This document shows, piece after piece, positions 27,042 through 36,332 of a stretch of DNA of 64,000 nt; positions within the stretch are counted from its first letter, which is position 1, and each line of letters opens with the position of its first letter. The stretch is taken from assembly GCA_050291935.1 (NCBI GenBank), contig JBNKKR010000004.1:1-64000 (forward strand). Reading direction: 5' to 3'. The position numbers and the translations under genes were made by a program. This stretch comes from Desulfocapsa sp050291935. Lineage in GTDB: Bacteria > Desulfobacterota > Desulfobulbia > Desulfobulbales > Desulfocapsaceae. The notes below the pieces were generated by a model. The model searched no databases. It had not been told where the DNA came from and saw nothing but the letters and a program-made list of their open reading frames with translations.

Positions 27042-28259
27042 ATGAATAGTGGAGATACAGCATTTATGCTGGTAGCAACAGCGATGGTAATGCTCATGAC
27101 ACCGGGCTTAGCCCTCTTTTACAGTGGACTGGTACGAAGTAAAAACGTCCTGTCCACCACCATGCAGAGTTTTATCTGTTTGGGAGTTATTTCTGTAATT
27201 TGGGCTCTCTATGGATATTCCATGGCCTTTGGACCCGATGTCAGTCATTTTGTCGGCAATTTTGATTTTGCTGGCCTGAAAAATGTCGGACTTGCTCCCG
27301 GACCCTATTCGGACACTATTCCTGACTTGCTCTTTTGTGCATTTCAATTGATGTTTGCAATTATTACCCCTGCTCTTATTACCGGAGCAATAGCTGAGCG
27401 AATGAAGTTTTCGGCCTATCTTCTTTTTATTGTGCTTTGGGCCACTTTTGTTTATTTTCCAGTATGTCACTGGGTATGGGGCCAAGGTGGATGGCTTGGT
27501 GGAATGGGCGCCCTTGATTTTGCGGGTGGAACGGTTATCCATATCAATTCAGGTGCTGCTGCATTGGTTGCCTGTCTTGTACTTGGTAAGCGAAAGGGAT
27601 ATGGAAGAGACGCCATGCACCCCCATAATTTACCTATAACTGTGCTTGGTGCCGGGTTGTTATGGTTCGGTTGGTTTGGTTTTAACGCTGGTTCTGCTCT
27701 TTCAGCAGGTCCTGTTGCGGTACTTGCCCTTATGACCACCCAGGTGGCAACCGGAGCTGGTCTGCTTGCCTGGGTCCTTGCAGAATGGAAAATTCAGGGA
27801 AAACCAACGGTTTTAGGAGCAGCTTCTGGAGCCCTTGCGGGTCTTGTTGCCATCACCCCAGGTGCTGGTTTTGTGGGGCCTCTTTCAGCGGTTGCCATAG
27901 GCGCAATTGCTGGAGTGATCTGTTATGTGGCCGTACTTGCGAAATCTAAGTTTGGCTATGACGATTCCTTAGACGTTGTGGGAATACATGGCGCAGGAGG
28001 AGTGTGGGGAGCGCTTGCTACTGGAATTTTTGCTTCAACTGCAGCAAACCCGGATGGTGCCAATGGGCTTCTTTTTGGTAATCCTGGGCAGTTAACCATT
28101 CAGGCCATTGGTGTTGGGGCAACAATTGCGTATTCAATTGTACTAACGTTTGTTATTTTAAAAGTACTTGATGTTGTAATAGGTCTTCGGGTGGAGAAAG
28201 ATGAGGAAACCCAAGGGCTTGATGTGACTACCCATGGCGAGGTTGGCTATAATTTATAG
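27042..28259 (+). CDS. amtB: ammonium transporter (second of two)
   Basis: 405 aa, a paralogue of the preceding gene and collinear with it (MNSGDTAFMLVATAMVMLMTPGLALFYSG..., FPVCHWVWGQGGW, DVVGIHGAGGVWGALATG). ATGs occur at 27039 and 27042; the second has better spacing to AGGAG. Gap to the first copy is 26 bp and to glnB 41 bp. Which copy binds GlnB cannot be told; the tandem could give one with higher affinity, but this is inference. Confidence 0.95.
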   Translation: MNSGDTAFMLVATAMVMLMTPGLALFYSGLVRSKNVLSTTMQSFICLGVISVIWALYGYSMAFGPDVSHFVGNFDFAGLKNVGLAPGPYSDTIPDLLFCAFQLMFAIITPALITGAIAERMKFSAYLLFIVLWATFVYFPVCHWVWGQGGWLGGMGALDFAGGTVIHINSGAAALVACLVLGKRKGYGRDAMHPHNLPITVLGAGLLWFGWFGFNAGSALSAGPVAVLALMTTQVATGAGLLAWVLAEWKIQGKPTVLGAASGALAGLVAITPGAGFVGPLSAVAIGAIAGVICYVAVLAKSKFGYDDSLDVVGIHGAGGVWGALATGIFASTAANPDGANGLLFGNPGQLTIQAIGVGATIAYSIVLTFVILKVLDVVIGLRVEKDEETQGLDVTTHGEVGYNL

Positions 28260-28300
28260 GCTGCTTCGTAAAGGAGTCTTTTTGAATAGAGAGGATAATT

Positions 28301-28639
28301 ATGAAGAAAATTCAGGCTATTATCAAACCCTTTAAGTTAGATGATGTCAAAGATGCACTCACTGAGATTGGCATCAAAGGCATGACTATCACCGAAGTAA
28401 AGGGCTATGGTCGCCAAAAAGGTCACACAGAAATTTACCGTGGAGCTGAATATGTGGTTGATTTTATACCCAAGGTGAAAATTGAGATTGTGGTTACGGC
28501 CGATATGGTGGATCAGGTGGTGGATACTATACGGACTGCTGCAAATACCAGTACCATAGGGGATGGTAAGATTTTTGTTATCCCCATTGAACGTATTGTA
28601 CGAGTTCGGACCGGTGAGGAGAATCACGACGCAGTGTAA
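28301..28639 (+). CDS. glnB: nitrogen regulatory protein P-II
   Basis: 112 aa trimeric signal protein sensing 2-oxoglutarate and ATP/ADP. The T-loop carries Tyr51 in HTEIYRGAEYVVDF, the uridylylation site, and the P-II signature continues as GKIFVIPIERIVRVRTGE. In this context it is the GlnK-type partner of the ammonium transporters. Its stop (TAA) shares its last A with the glnD ATG, so translation is coupled. Confidence 0.96.
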   Translation: MKKIQAIIKPFKLDDVKDALTEIGIKGMTITEVKGYGRQKGHTEIYRGAEYVVDFIPKVKIEIVVTADMVDQVVDTIRTAANTSTIGDGKIFVIPIERIVRVRTGEENHDAV

Positions 28640-31200
28640 TGGTGATTTTACGTACCCAAAAGGAGACGCTTGAGGAGTTGTGGAAGCAGGGTTTGAGTGG
28701 TCAGGCCCTGCTTGCAGAACTGAGCCGTATTGTCGATGCGTTTATTGTTGAACATTTTGAGCAAGTGGCCGATGAAAGCTTACGGGAAGCAGTAGCCGTT
28801 ATCGCTCTTGGTGGGTATGGCCGCAAAGAGTTATTCCCCTATTCCGATATTGATCTATTGATTCTTTTTCGTGAGGACGCAAAAGAAGAGATGGAGCAGG
28901 TGGCAGGCGCAATCCTGTATCCTCTTTGGGATACAGGATTTGATGTGGGCCATGGGGTGCGTAGTGTTCAAGAGTGTTTGAGCCATGCAAGTGAAGATTT
29001 CTTTTTTCAAGTGGCCATGCTCGATGCCCGAATGCTTGCTGGTTCTCGTCAGTTGTACAAAGAGTTGCAGGATACATTTCGAGCCGAGTTCGTCGATGGT
29101 GCAAGAGAAGAGTTTGTCAGCGTTATGCAAAAATTTATGGCTGATAGGCGTAAACGTTTTGGCAGCCATGGGTATCTTCTTGAACCAAATATAAAAGAGT
29201 CAAAAGGCGGCATGCGTGATATCCAGGCCATGTTATGGACGGCTTTGGTTATTTTTGGTTTGCAGGACATTGAGGCTATCACCACTGCTGGGATTCTACT
29301 TGAAGAGGAGAAGGATGAATTCCTGAAAGCCTGGAATATGTTGATCAGGATCAGGAATCGGTTGCACTATATAAGTGGCCGTAAAAATGAGCAGCTCCAT
29401 TTTGAAAAGCAAGAAGAGATGGCTGCGGCCTTTGGCTATAAGGATAGTGCGGGAATGCTGGCTGTGGAAAGCTTTATGCGTGAGTTTTACGCCCATTTGC
29501 AGACCATTGCAGTGACGACCGATTTGTTCTTTGGGCATGTGGACGATGTTTTGGGCCTTGCCGAGGGAGAAAATAAAGGGAAAGTAGTTGAGAGGGGAAT
29601 TGAAATTCGGATGAACCGGGTGCATCTTGTGGCTCGGGCTGAAGAACTTATTGCCAGGCCGTATCTGTTGATGCGCCTTTTCCTGGTTGCTGCTAAGACA
29701 GGTCTTCCGATCCATCATAGAACCATTAAAATTATTGGTGGAAATCTTGGCCTTATTGACGACAAGCTACGCGTTTCTGCACGCATGGCTAAACCTTTTT
29801 TTGAGATTCTTGAAAGGGGGAAGGAACTTCTTTCTGTACTTGAAATGATGCTTGAAACGGGTTTGCTTTCAGCATATATCCCTGAATTTGCAAGAATTGA
29901 ATCCCTTGCCCAGCATGATGTGTATCATATATACACCGTGGATCGTCACCTTTTGCAAAGTGTGGTGGAGCTTCGTTGTGCCATAGCATCGGAGCAGGCT
30001 ATTTATGAGCATGTCGCATCTCCCCGCGTTCTTTTTCTTGCAACCCTGCTCCACGATATCGGAAAGGGCGCAGGAAAGGATCATTCCATCCTTGGTGCAG
30101 ATTTGGTTGCTGACATTGGCCGCAGATTTGGCTTTGATGAAATGGAAAGGGACTCCTTGCAGTTCGTTATCCGTCAGCACCTTTTTCTTCCCGAAAATGC
30201 GCTTCGTCGTGATTTGAATGATGAGCTTTTTATTCGGCGCTGTGCCGAAACAATAGGCAATAATGATCGGCTAGCTATGCTCTATCTTATCTCTGTTGCA
30301 GATTCCAGGGCAACAGGGCCTTCAGCCTGGAGTGATTGGAAGGCGTCATTGCTTTTTGAGATGTATTTGAAAGTGTTGCCGTACCAGCAAGTAACCGAGG
30401 CGGATGATGTCCAGCAGCAAGTGGATCAAGGTGTTGATTGGTTGCGGGAACAGGTCGCTTCTTTACTTAGGGAGGAAAGTGAGGCCAGGGTGTTTGTGGA
30501 TGATCTACCCGCCGATTATCTCTTGAGTTTTACGCCGGAAACGGTTGTTCGGCACTGTAGGCTCCACGCGCAGCATAATGGTATTCTTTCCCAAAAAGCC
30601 CTGCTGTTTCAAACGGAGATGCGTGATCGCTGGGCGCTTTTGGTGATGTGTCGTGATAGAAACGGGCTGCTGGCTAAGATTTGTGGGGTGTTAAGCCTGC
30701 ATAACCTGAATGTTTTGAATGCTCACGTGTTTACTTGGGAAAATGGCAGCGCAGTCGACGTACTTGAAGTCAAAGCCGATGACAATTTGGGGTTTGCTGA
30801 AATAGATTGGAAAGGTGTTGAAACTGATCTCAACCGGGCTCTGGTGCATCGCCTGGGGCTTGGGCATAGGTTGTATAAAAAACTCAAAACGGCCTATCCG
30901 AGGCGAAAGGTTCTCGATGCCGGTGTGGAGACAAGGGTACAGATAGAGAATGATACGTCAAAAAACTATACGATTGTAGAGGTGTATTGCCCGGATCGTG
31001 TGGGGCAGCTCTACCGGATCACCCAGACCTTGGCAGATTTTGGGATATCCATCTATCGCGCCTATATAGCTACAGAAGTGGAACAACTTATAGATGTCTT
31101 TTATGTGCTTGACAATAAAGGACAAAAAATCATGGATCCGTCTTTTATCCAGGAGCTCCATGATGGATTGTACTATGGAATAGAGAGCGTGGTGCAGTAG
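28639..31200 (+). CDS. glnD: [protein-PII] uridylyltransferase/uridylyl-removing enzyme
   Basis: 853 aa bifunctional sensor of glutamine. Nucleotidyltransferase domain: LGGYGRKELFPYSDIDLLIL near residues 57-76. GlnD UR-UTase linker, then an HD domain LLHDIGKGAGKDH (about 472-484), and two C-terminal ACT domains (about 670-745 and 775-845) that bind glutamine. All catalytic elements look intact. Translationally coupled to glnB. The stop is 194 bp before glnA, a gap without a gene. Confidence 0.96.
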   Translation: MVILRTQKETLEELWKQGLSGQALLAELSRIVDAFIVEHFEQVADESLREAVAVIALGGYGRKELFPYSDIDLLILFREDAKEEMEQVAGAILYPLWDTGFDVGHGVRSVQECLSHASEDFFFQVAMLDARMLAGSRQLYKELQDTFRAEFVDGAREEFVSVMQKFMADRRKRFGSHGYLLEPNIKESKGGMRDIQAMLWTALVIFGLQDIEAITTAGILLEEEKDEFLKAWNMLIRIRNRLHYISGRKNEQLHFEKQEEMAAAFGYKDSAGMLAVESFMREFYAHLQTIAVTTDLFFGHVDDVLGLAEGENKGKVVERGIEIRMNRVHLVARAEELIARPYLLMRLFLVAAKTGLPIHHRTIKIIGGNLGLIDDKLRVSARMAKPFFEILERGKELLSVLEMMLETGLLSAYIPEFARIESLAQHDVYHIYTVDRHLLQSVVELRCAIASEQAIYEHVASPRVLFLATLLHDIGKGAGKDHSILGADLVADIGRRFGFDEMERDSLQFVIRQHLFLPENALRRDLNDELFIRRCAETIGNNDRLAMLYLISVADSRATGPSAWSDWKASLLFEMYLKVLPYQQVTEADDVQQQVDQGVDWLREQVASLLREESEARVFVDDLPADYLLSFTPETVVRHCRLHAQHNGILSQKALLFQTEMRDRWALLVMCRDRNGLLAKICGVLSLHNLNVLNAHVFTWENGSAVDVLEVKADDNLGFAEIDWKGVETDLNRALVHRLGLGHRLYKKLKTAYPRRKVLDAGVETRVQIENDTSKNYTIVEVYCPDRVGQLYRITQTLADFGISIYRAYIATEVEQLIDVFYVLDNKGQKIMDPSFIQELHDGLYYGIESVVQ

Positions 31201-31394
31201 CTAACAGTTACAAATTTGTGAGCAATATATTTTTTATTGAATTTTTCTCTCAAAATGGTAAGAGAGAGCATTTGGATTTTGGTGTCGCTTTTGAACAGCA
31301 ATGTATTAATAAGGCCCGTTACGGGAACATCTTTTATTTGGTAGCAATTGGCCGGGTAAGAGAGGCTATTTAACCTCAGTAAGGAGACGTTACG

Positions 31395-32726
31395 ATGACA
31401 AGAGACGAGATTATGAAAACGATTGAGGAGGAAAATATTCACTATTTTCGCCTTCAGTTCGTTGATATTTTAGGGTTTATGAAAAACGTTGCCATCCCCC
31501 GCAGCCAGGTGGAGAAGGCCCTTGATGGAGATATTATGTTTGATGGTTCTTCCATCGACGGTTTTGTACGTATTAACGAATCAGATATGTATTTAAAACC
31601 AGACTACAATACCTTCACCGTTCTTCCCTGGAGGAATCATGATGGTGTGGCTGCTGCCCGTATTATTTGTGATGTTGCTAAGTCCGATGGAACACCTTTT
31701 GCCGGATGTCCGCGGAACAACCTCAAACGTGTACTTGCTGAGGCAAAAGAACTCGGTTACACCATGAATGTTGGTACCGAGGCTGAGTTTTTCCTTTTTG
31801 AAAAAGATGAGGATGGAACCGCCACCACCATTACCAACGATGTTGCCGGGTACTTCTCTTTGGATCCGGAAGATACCGCCAACGATTGTCGCCGCGAAAT
31901 TATCGAGACCCTTGAGGAAATGGGTTTTGAGATTGAGGCTTCTCATCATGAAGTTGCCGAAGGCCAACATGAGATTAACTTCAAATATGCCGATGCCCTT
32001 ACCGCTGCAGATAACACCGTTACCTTTAAATGGGTTGTAAAATCCATCGCAGCTCGTTACGGACTCCACGCAACCTTTATGCCAAAACCAATTTTTGGTA
32101 TCAATGGTTCCGGAATGCATACCAATCAGTCCCTTTTTAATGCAGCCGATGGTACCAACGTATTCTTCGATGAGAGTGACAAGTTGCAACTCTCTGAGAC
32201 AGCGTATCAGTATATTGCTGGAGCACTGAAAAATGCTCGTGGTTTTGCTGCGGTAACCAACCCGCTGGTTAACTCCTACAAGCGCCTTGTTCCTGGTTAT
32301 GAGGCTCCTGTATATGCTGCCTGGTCTGCTTCTAACCGTTCAGCCCTTGTTCGTATTCCAGCCTCTCGTGGACTTGGAACCCGTACAGAGATCCGTTGCC
32401 CGGATCCAACCTGTAACCCATACCTGGCACTGGCAATGATGCTTAACTCCGGTCTTGACGGAGTGAAAAACAAACTGACTCCTCCTGCATCCGTTGATCG
32501 CGATATCTTCAAAATGAATGCTGCTGAAATGGATGAGGCCGGTATCCTTATAATGCCAGCCAATCTGAAAGAGGCTATTGAAGAGCTGAAAGCAAATCCA
32601 ATCGCCAAAGAAACCCTTGGCGAGCATATCTTTGAGAAATATATCGAAGCCAAGGAAGCTGAGTGGGACAAGTATCGCACAGCAGTGACCGATTGGGAGC
32701 TTGATGAGTATCTTGATGTGTATTAA
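31395..32726 (+). CDS. glnA: glutamine synthetase, type I-alpha
   Basis: 443 aa glutamate-ammonia ligase. Length and sequence (IHYFRLQFVDILGFMKNV, MFDGSSIDGFVRI, KPIFGINGSGMH, RIPASRGLGTRTEIRCPDPTCNPYLALAMML) match the shorter GS-I-alpha branch. At the place of the adenylylated tyrosine (region RDIFKM, residue about 372) there is Phe, so it cannot be adenylylated at that site. The Arg59 in GFVRINESDM matches the feedback-sensing arginine described in Bacillus GS. RBS AAGGAGA upstream. A strong terminator follows. Confidence 0.96.
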   Translation: MTRDEIMKTIEEENIHYFRLQFVDILGFMKNVAIPRSQVEKALDGDIMFDGSSIDGFVRINESDMYLKPDYNTFTVLPWRNHDGVAAARIICDVAKSDGTPFAGCPRNNLKRVLAEAKELGYTMNVGTEAEFFLFEKDEDGTATTITNDVAGYFSLDPEDTANDCRREIIETLEEMGFEIEASHHEVAEGQHEINFKYADALTAADNTVTFKWVVKSIAARYGLHATFMPKPIFGINGSGMHTNQSLFNAADGTNVFFDESDKLQLSETAYQYIAGALKNARGFAAVTNPLVNSYKRLVPGYEAPVYAAWSASNRSALVRIPASRGLGTRTEIRCPDPTCNPYLALAMMLNSGLDGVKNKLTPPASVDRDIFKMNAAEMDEAGILIMPANLKEAIEELKANPIAKETLGEHIFEKYIEAKEAEWDKYRTAVTDWELDEYLDVY

Positions 32727-32787
32727 TTTGTAGTGGATCTACACGAGAGTTCTCTTTAACATTTGTTGTTGGAGAGGTCTTATCTGT

Positions 32788-32828
32788 AAGCCTTGTTGAT
32801 GTAATTTTATCGACAAGGCTTTTTTTTA
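32788..32828 (+). terminator. intrinsic terminator of glnA
   Basis: Stem of about 13 bp (AAGCCTTGTTGAT / ATCGACAAGGCTT with one G-T pair, 32788-32820 plus the first T) and an 8-nt loop, followed by a run of eight T. Located 61 bp after the glnA stop and just before the convergent toxin gene. Confidence 0.92.
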
Positions 32829-32841
32829 TGCCGGTGTTAGG

Positions 32842-33111
32842 TTATTCAAACAAGTCTGAATGCGTACCAGTACGGTACAAGATAACAGTTTTTTCTGTTA
32901 CTGAATAAATTAAAAGCCAATCTGACTCTATGTGACACTCTCTGTGTCCGATCCAGTTTCCAGTCAAGTTATGGGGGAAACATGTTTGAGGAGCATCCCC
33001 GGTATTGCATATTTCAGAGATAATAAGTTTGAGAGCTTCAAGATTCTTACCCCTTTTTTTCTGTCGTTTGAGGTCTTTTTTGAATCGAGTGGTATATTGT
33101 TGCTTTCTCAT
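32842..33111 (-). CDS. YafQ/RelE-type toxin of a type II toxin-antitoxin pair
   Basis: 89 aa basic protein beginning MRKQQYTTRFKKDLKRQKKRG, then NWIGHRECHIESDWLLIYSV and VILYRTGTHSDLF. This order (FKKDLKR...L.GNW.G.RECHI..DWLLIY...L.RTGTHSDLF) is the YafQ pattern: a ribosome-dependent mRNA endonuclease, with His residues at HI and HSDLF as candidate catalytic ones. It overlaps the antitoxin by 4 bp (ATGA) downstream in the same operon. Complete, so presumably functional. Confidence 0.9.
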   Translation of the reverse strand: MRKQQYTTRFKKDLKRQKKRGKNLEALKLIISEICNTGDAPQTCFPHNLTGNWIGHRECHIESDWLLIYSVTEKTVILYRTGTHSDLFE

Positions 33112-33377
33112 TCTTTTAGCATATCTGAGAACGCATCTTCTACATTGGAATATGTTGACAGGTTTTTGGGATTTTCTGCTTCTTTGAAGGCCTCTATTGT
33201 TTCGCTATTAGGAATGTGGGGAACTGAGACGTCAAAGGGAAGGCCTTTTCTCATAACCAGTTGACGAAAAGTCATGCGGATCAGCTCGGTAGTGGTCATT
33301 CCGAGTTGATTTAGAATTTTTTCCCCTTCCTTTTTAAGGGGCTCTTCAATGCTCGCTTGTATCCTACTCATACTCAT
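33108..33377 (-). CDS. RelB/DinJ-type antitoxin
   Basis: 89 aa. N-terminal ribbon-helix-helix-like region RIQASIEEPLKKEGEKILNQLGMTTTELIRMTFRQLVMRKGLPFDV, the classic DinJ/RelB DNA-binding and dimer region, then an acidic C-terminal tail that would wrap the toxin. First gene of the toxin-antitoxin operon, and overlapping the toxin by 4 bp. A dyad straddles its start codon (see operator entry), fitting autoregulation. Confidence 0.88.
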   Translation of the reverse strand: MSMSRIQASIEEPLKKEGEKILNQLGMTTTELIRMTFRQLVMRKGLPFDVSVPHIPNSETIEAFKEAENPKNLSTYSNVEDAFSDMLKE

Positions 33378-33399
33378 ATTTTACTCTCTTCTGAGTATC
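33371..33399. promoter_or_regulatory. dyad at the antitoxin start, candidate autoregulatory operator
   Basis: Inverted repeat ATACTCA (33371-33377) and TGAGTAT (33393-33399), 15 bp apart, one arm covering the antitoxin ATG. Position and symmetry fit an operator for the RHH antitoxin. No experimental support. Confidence 0.4.
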
Positions 33400-33418
33400 T
33401 GTCAATTTAAATCCCGGC

Positions 33419-33510
33419 AGGTTTCCAGGGCCATTTTTTGCAAGGTCCGAAAGGGACTGAAAGCAGTAGCGTGAGCAGCGATCAAGAATTATCCATGAAA
33501 ACCACATGTG
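33419..33510 (+). pseudogene. decayed fragment of a DUF4143 ATPase gene
   Basis: About 92 bp align base by base, with small indels, to positions 34062-34155 inside the intact ATPase gene 650 bp downstream: shared strings include GCCATTTTTTGCA, GAAAGGGACTG, GCGTGAGC and TTATCCATGAA. The matching protein segment is GGFPEPFFAGSERDW...IHEDL. Frame is broken by several indels, and no ORF survives. It is a relic of a second, related copy left by duplication, insertion or deletion within this island. Confidence 0.75.
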
Positions 33511-33587
33511 CTGCCCCCTTATGTTTCATGTTTTACTCTGTGTTTTGTGAATTTTCTGGTTGACCTTAAAAATACAAAGGATATAAT

Positions 33588-34748
33588 TTGATTGACCCGA
33601 AAATTCACGGAAACTCTATGAAAAGATACCTTAAAGAGTCAATAAAAGAAGATCTCAAAACAAAAATGGTCTTTGTTGGTGGACCAAGACAAGTGGGGAA
33701 AACGACTTTGTCGCTTGGTATTCTTGGGGGCGATGAGCAGCATCCCGCCTATCTTAACTGGGATTATGTTGATGATAAACGCTTGCTATTGCAGGGCGGT
33801 TTGCCATCAGGACAAAATCTGGTGGTGTTGGATGAAATTCACAAATACAAACAGTGGAGAAATTTTGTTAAGGGGTTATATGATAAAAATAAATCCACTG
33901 TTTCGTTTTTGATAACCGGTTCTGCCAGGCTGGATTATTATCGTAAAGGCGGGGATTCTCTGCAGGGCCGCTACCACTACTATCGTTTACATCCACTTTC
34001 TCTGTATGAGTTGAATGATTGCCCAAATGAGCATGATCTTGAGCTGCTTATGCAATTTGGAGGTTTTCCGGAGCCATTTTTTGCAGGTTCAGAAAGGGAC
34101 TGGAAACGTTGGCAGCGTGAGCGACAGTCAAGGGTTATCCATGAAGACCTTGTGTCTTTAGAGCAGGTTCGGGAGGTGAGTCAACTGGATTTACTGGCCA
34201 TGCTCCTGCAAGATAGAGTTGCATCACTTTTATCAATAAATGGACTCCGGGAAGATCTGCATGCTTCCCATGAGGCCGTTAGCCGGTGGGTGCAGATTTT
34301 TGAAAACTTGTATTACTGTTTCCGGATCAGGCCCTATGGTCCAAAAAAAATTAAAGCGCTCAAAAAAGATCGAAAATTGTATCTTTGGGATTGGTCTCTG
34401 TGTCAGGATAGAGGTGGGCGGTTTGAAAATTTAGTTGCGTCCAACTTGCTCAAGTATTGTCATTACCATGAAGATGTCTATGGTGATGCAATGGAGTTGT
34501 GCTTTTTAAGAGATAATAACCAGCGTGAAGTTGATTTTGTTGTTTTGCGTGATGGAGTCCCGCTCTTTGCTGTTGAATGCAAAGTTGGTGAAAAGACTGT
34601 GAGTAAGCATCTTGCCTATTTTGCAGGGCGTACTGATATTCCACTTTTCTATCAAGTACATATGGGAAAGGACGACTATGAAATAAAAGATTTTCGCACA
34701 AGAGTCCTGCCTTTTACACGGTTTGCTGGAGAAATTTTGAAGGTTTGA
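33588..34748 (+). CDS. AAA ATPase with DUF4143 C-terminal domain (copy 1)
   Basis: 386 aa. Walker A GGPRQVGKTTLS at about 32-43, Walker B-like VVLDEIHKY, sensor FLITGSARLDYYRKGGDSLQGRYHYYRLHPLS, and a C-terminal DUF4143/restriction-like nuclease-fold part ending EVDFVVLRDGVPLFAVECKVG. The E.VDFV...A.ECK block resembles PD-(D/E)xK nuclease cores. Start TTG at 33588 with AAAGGA six bases upstream; ATG at 33618 is an alternative. Family function is unsettled; it is often in mobile or accessory DNA with toxin-antitoxin genes. Confidence 0.85.
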   Translation: MIDPKIHGNSMKRYLKESIKEDLKTKMVFVGGPRQVGKTTLSLGILGGDEQHPAYLNWDYVDDKRLLLQGGLPSGQNLVVLDEIHKYKQWRNFVKGLYDKNKSTVSFLITGSARLDYYRKGGDSLQGRYHYYRLHPLSLYELNDCPNEHDLELLMQFGGFPEPFFAGSERDWKRWQRERQSRVIHEDLVSLEQVREVSQLDLLAMLLQDRVASLLSINGLREDLHASHEAVSRWVQIFENLYYCFRIRPYGPKKIKALKKDRKLYLWDWSLCQDRGGRFENLVASNLLKYCHYHEDVYGDAMELCFLRDNNQREVDFVVLRDGVPLFAVECKVGEKTVSKHLAYFAGRTDIPLFYQVHMGKDDYEIKDFRTRVLPFTRFAGEILKV

Positions 34749-34878
34749 CGGTGTGCTACTGGGTGGCATTCCCCCTTCCATTGCATTCTTTCCCCACCCC
34801 ATATTCGTTTTCTTTTGCTGTTGTCGCTTTGCTGTTTCTGTACTATATTGCACCTAAGACGCAAAAAAGGAGGCGTAA

Positions 34879-36045
34879 ATGGAAACTTTAGTGCGATATT
34901 TTCGGGAGCCAAAACAGAGTTTTTTTCTTTTTGGTCCCAGAGGTACCGGGAAATCGACCTGGCTAAAGCAGCACTACTCAAATGCTGTCCTGATTGATCT
35001 CTTAGCGCCAGAGGCTTTCCGGGCTTACTCTGCAAAACCGGAACGATTGCGTGAAATCGCTAAAGCGGCTGAAGGGAAGATAATAATTATTGATGAAGTT
35101 CAAAAGGTTCCTGAACTTCTGGATGTTGTCCATGAGCTTATTGAAAGTGAGGGGAAATTCCAGTTTATCTTGTCCGGCTCCAGTGCTCGTAAACTCAAAA
35201 GGACGGGTGTTGATCTATTGGCGGGCCGTGCCGTTGTGAAATCAATGCATCCATTTTTGGCCGCCGAATTGGATGATGCTTTCAGTCTTGAACAAAGTTT
35301 GCAAACAGGTTTAGTTCCATTGGTGATAAACTCCCCTGATCCCGAGGAAACCCTTGCTTCCTATATTGCACTCTATTTAAGGGAAGAAGTGCAGATGGAG
35401 GGAGCGGTAAGAAACATAGGCGCATTTGGTCGGTTTCTGGAAGCGGTAAGTTTTTCACATGGCTCCACATTAAATGTTTCCGAAGTTGCAAGGGAGTGCC
35501 AGGTAAAACGCAAAACGGTGGATAATTACCTTGCTGTACTTGATGATCTTCTTCTTTCATTCCAGGTGCCGGTTTTTTCACGGCGCGCTAAGCGGCACCT
35601 GATTTCCCACCCCAAATTTTATTATTTTGATAGTGGAGTGTTTCGCTCTTTACGTCCCGCAGGTCCTCTGGACAGTCCTCAGGAGATTGATGGCGGTGCT
35701 CTTGAGGGGCTCGTTGCCCAGCATTTTAGAGCCTGGATCGCATATGGCAACAAGGATTGTATCCTCTATTATTGGCGGACAAAGGCTGGGGTCGAGGTTG
35801 ATTTTGTCCTTTATGGAAAAGAGACTTTTTGGGCAGTCGAAGTCAAGAATACAGCAAGAGTTCACAAGAAAATGGTAAGAGGGCTAATTGCCTTTAAAGA
35901 GGATTATCCAGAAGCACAAACGGTGTTGTTGTATCGTGGTAATGAGCATCTTGTTCTTGGTGGCGTGTTGTGTGTGCCTTGTGAATGTTTTCTTCAAGGC
36001 TTGGTTCCTGGTAAACCGATAGTCGCCGGGAAGTTTAGCCCTTAA
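34879..36045 (+). CDS. AAA ATPase with DUF4143 C-terminal domain (copy 2)
   Basis: 388 aa, same architecture as copy 1 but diverged. Walker A FGPRGTGKSTWLKQ (about 19-32), Walker B IIIIDEVQKVPELLD, sensor FILSGSSARKLKRTGVDLLAGRA, winged-helix-like segment SEVARECQVKRKTVDNYLAVLDDLLL, and the C-terminal VEVDFVLYGKETFWAVEVKN PD-(D/E)xK-like block. ATG at 34879 with AAAAAGGAGG upstream. The stop overlaps the convergent RelE-type toxin gene by 4 bp. Confidence 0.87.
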   Translation: METLVRYFREPKQSFFLFGPRGTGKSTWLKQHYSNAVLIDLLAPEAFRAYSAKPERLREIAKAAEGKIIIIDEVQKVPELLDVVHELIESEGKFQFILSGSSARKLKRTGVDLLAGRAVVKSMHPFLAAELDDAFSLEQSLQTGLVPLVINSPDPEETLASYIALYLREEVQMEGAVRNIGAFGRFLEAVSFSHGSTLNVSEVARECQVKRKTVDNYLAVLDDLLLSFQVPVFSRRAKRHLISHPKFYYFDSGVFRSLRPAGPLDSPQEIDGGALEGLVAQHFRAWIAYGNKDCILYYWRTKAGVEVDFVLYGKETFWAVEVKNTARVHKKMVRGLIAFKEDYPEAQTVLLYRGNEHLVLGGVLCVPCECFLQGLVPGKPIVAGKFSP

Positions 36046-36329
36046 GGGTATTTTCTTGAAGTATGGAGTATATTCAGCACGGTAACAGTCTTGCTAGCTT
36101 CGTCAATTGTGATAATAGCAATAAAAGGGAGGTGATTTATTACACATTCCCTTGTCCCCGCTACTCGTCCTTTTCTGCTTCTATTCGGAAAAATATGTAA
36201 GGATTCTGTTTCTTCTTTAATTTTTACTAACATTTTATTGGCAAACAAAATTGATACTTTATCGGCATAATATAATAGTATGTCTGTTAGATCTTGTTCT
36301 GCCATTTGGGTCCAAATAATTTCGTACAT
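36042..36329 (-). CDS. RelE/ParE-family toxin
   Basis: 95 aa: MYEIIWTQMAEQDLTDILLYYAD, SLHIFPNRSRKGRVAGTRECVINHLPFIAIITID, then TVTVLNILHTSRKYP. The fold pattern (helices, then R.G.RE..I...P.I....I, then VL.ILH..R.YP) matches ParE/RelE toxins. It is downstream of its Phd/YefM-type antitoxin with 3 bp between. Target (gyrase for ParE or mRNA for RelE) cannot be decided from sequence here. Confidence 0.88.
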   Translation of the reverse strand: MYEIIWTQMAEQDLTDILLYYADKVSILFANKMLVKIKEETESLHIFPNRSRKGRVAGTRECVINHLPFIAIITIDEASKTVTVLNILHTSRKYP

Positions 36330-36332
36330 CGT

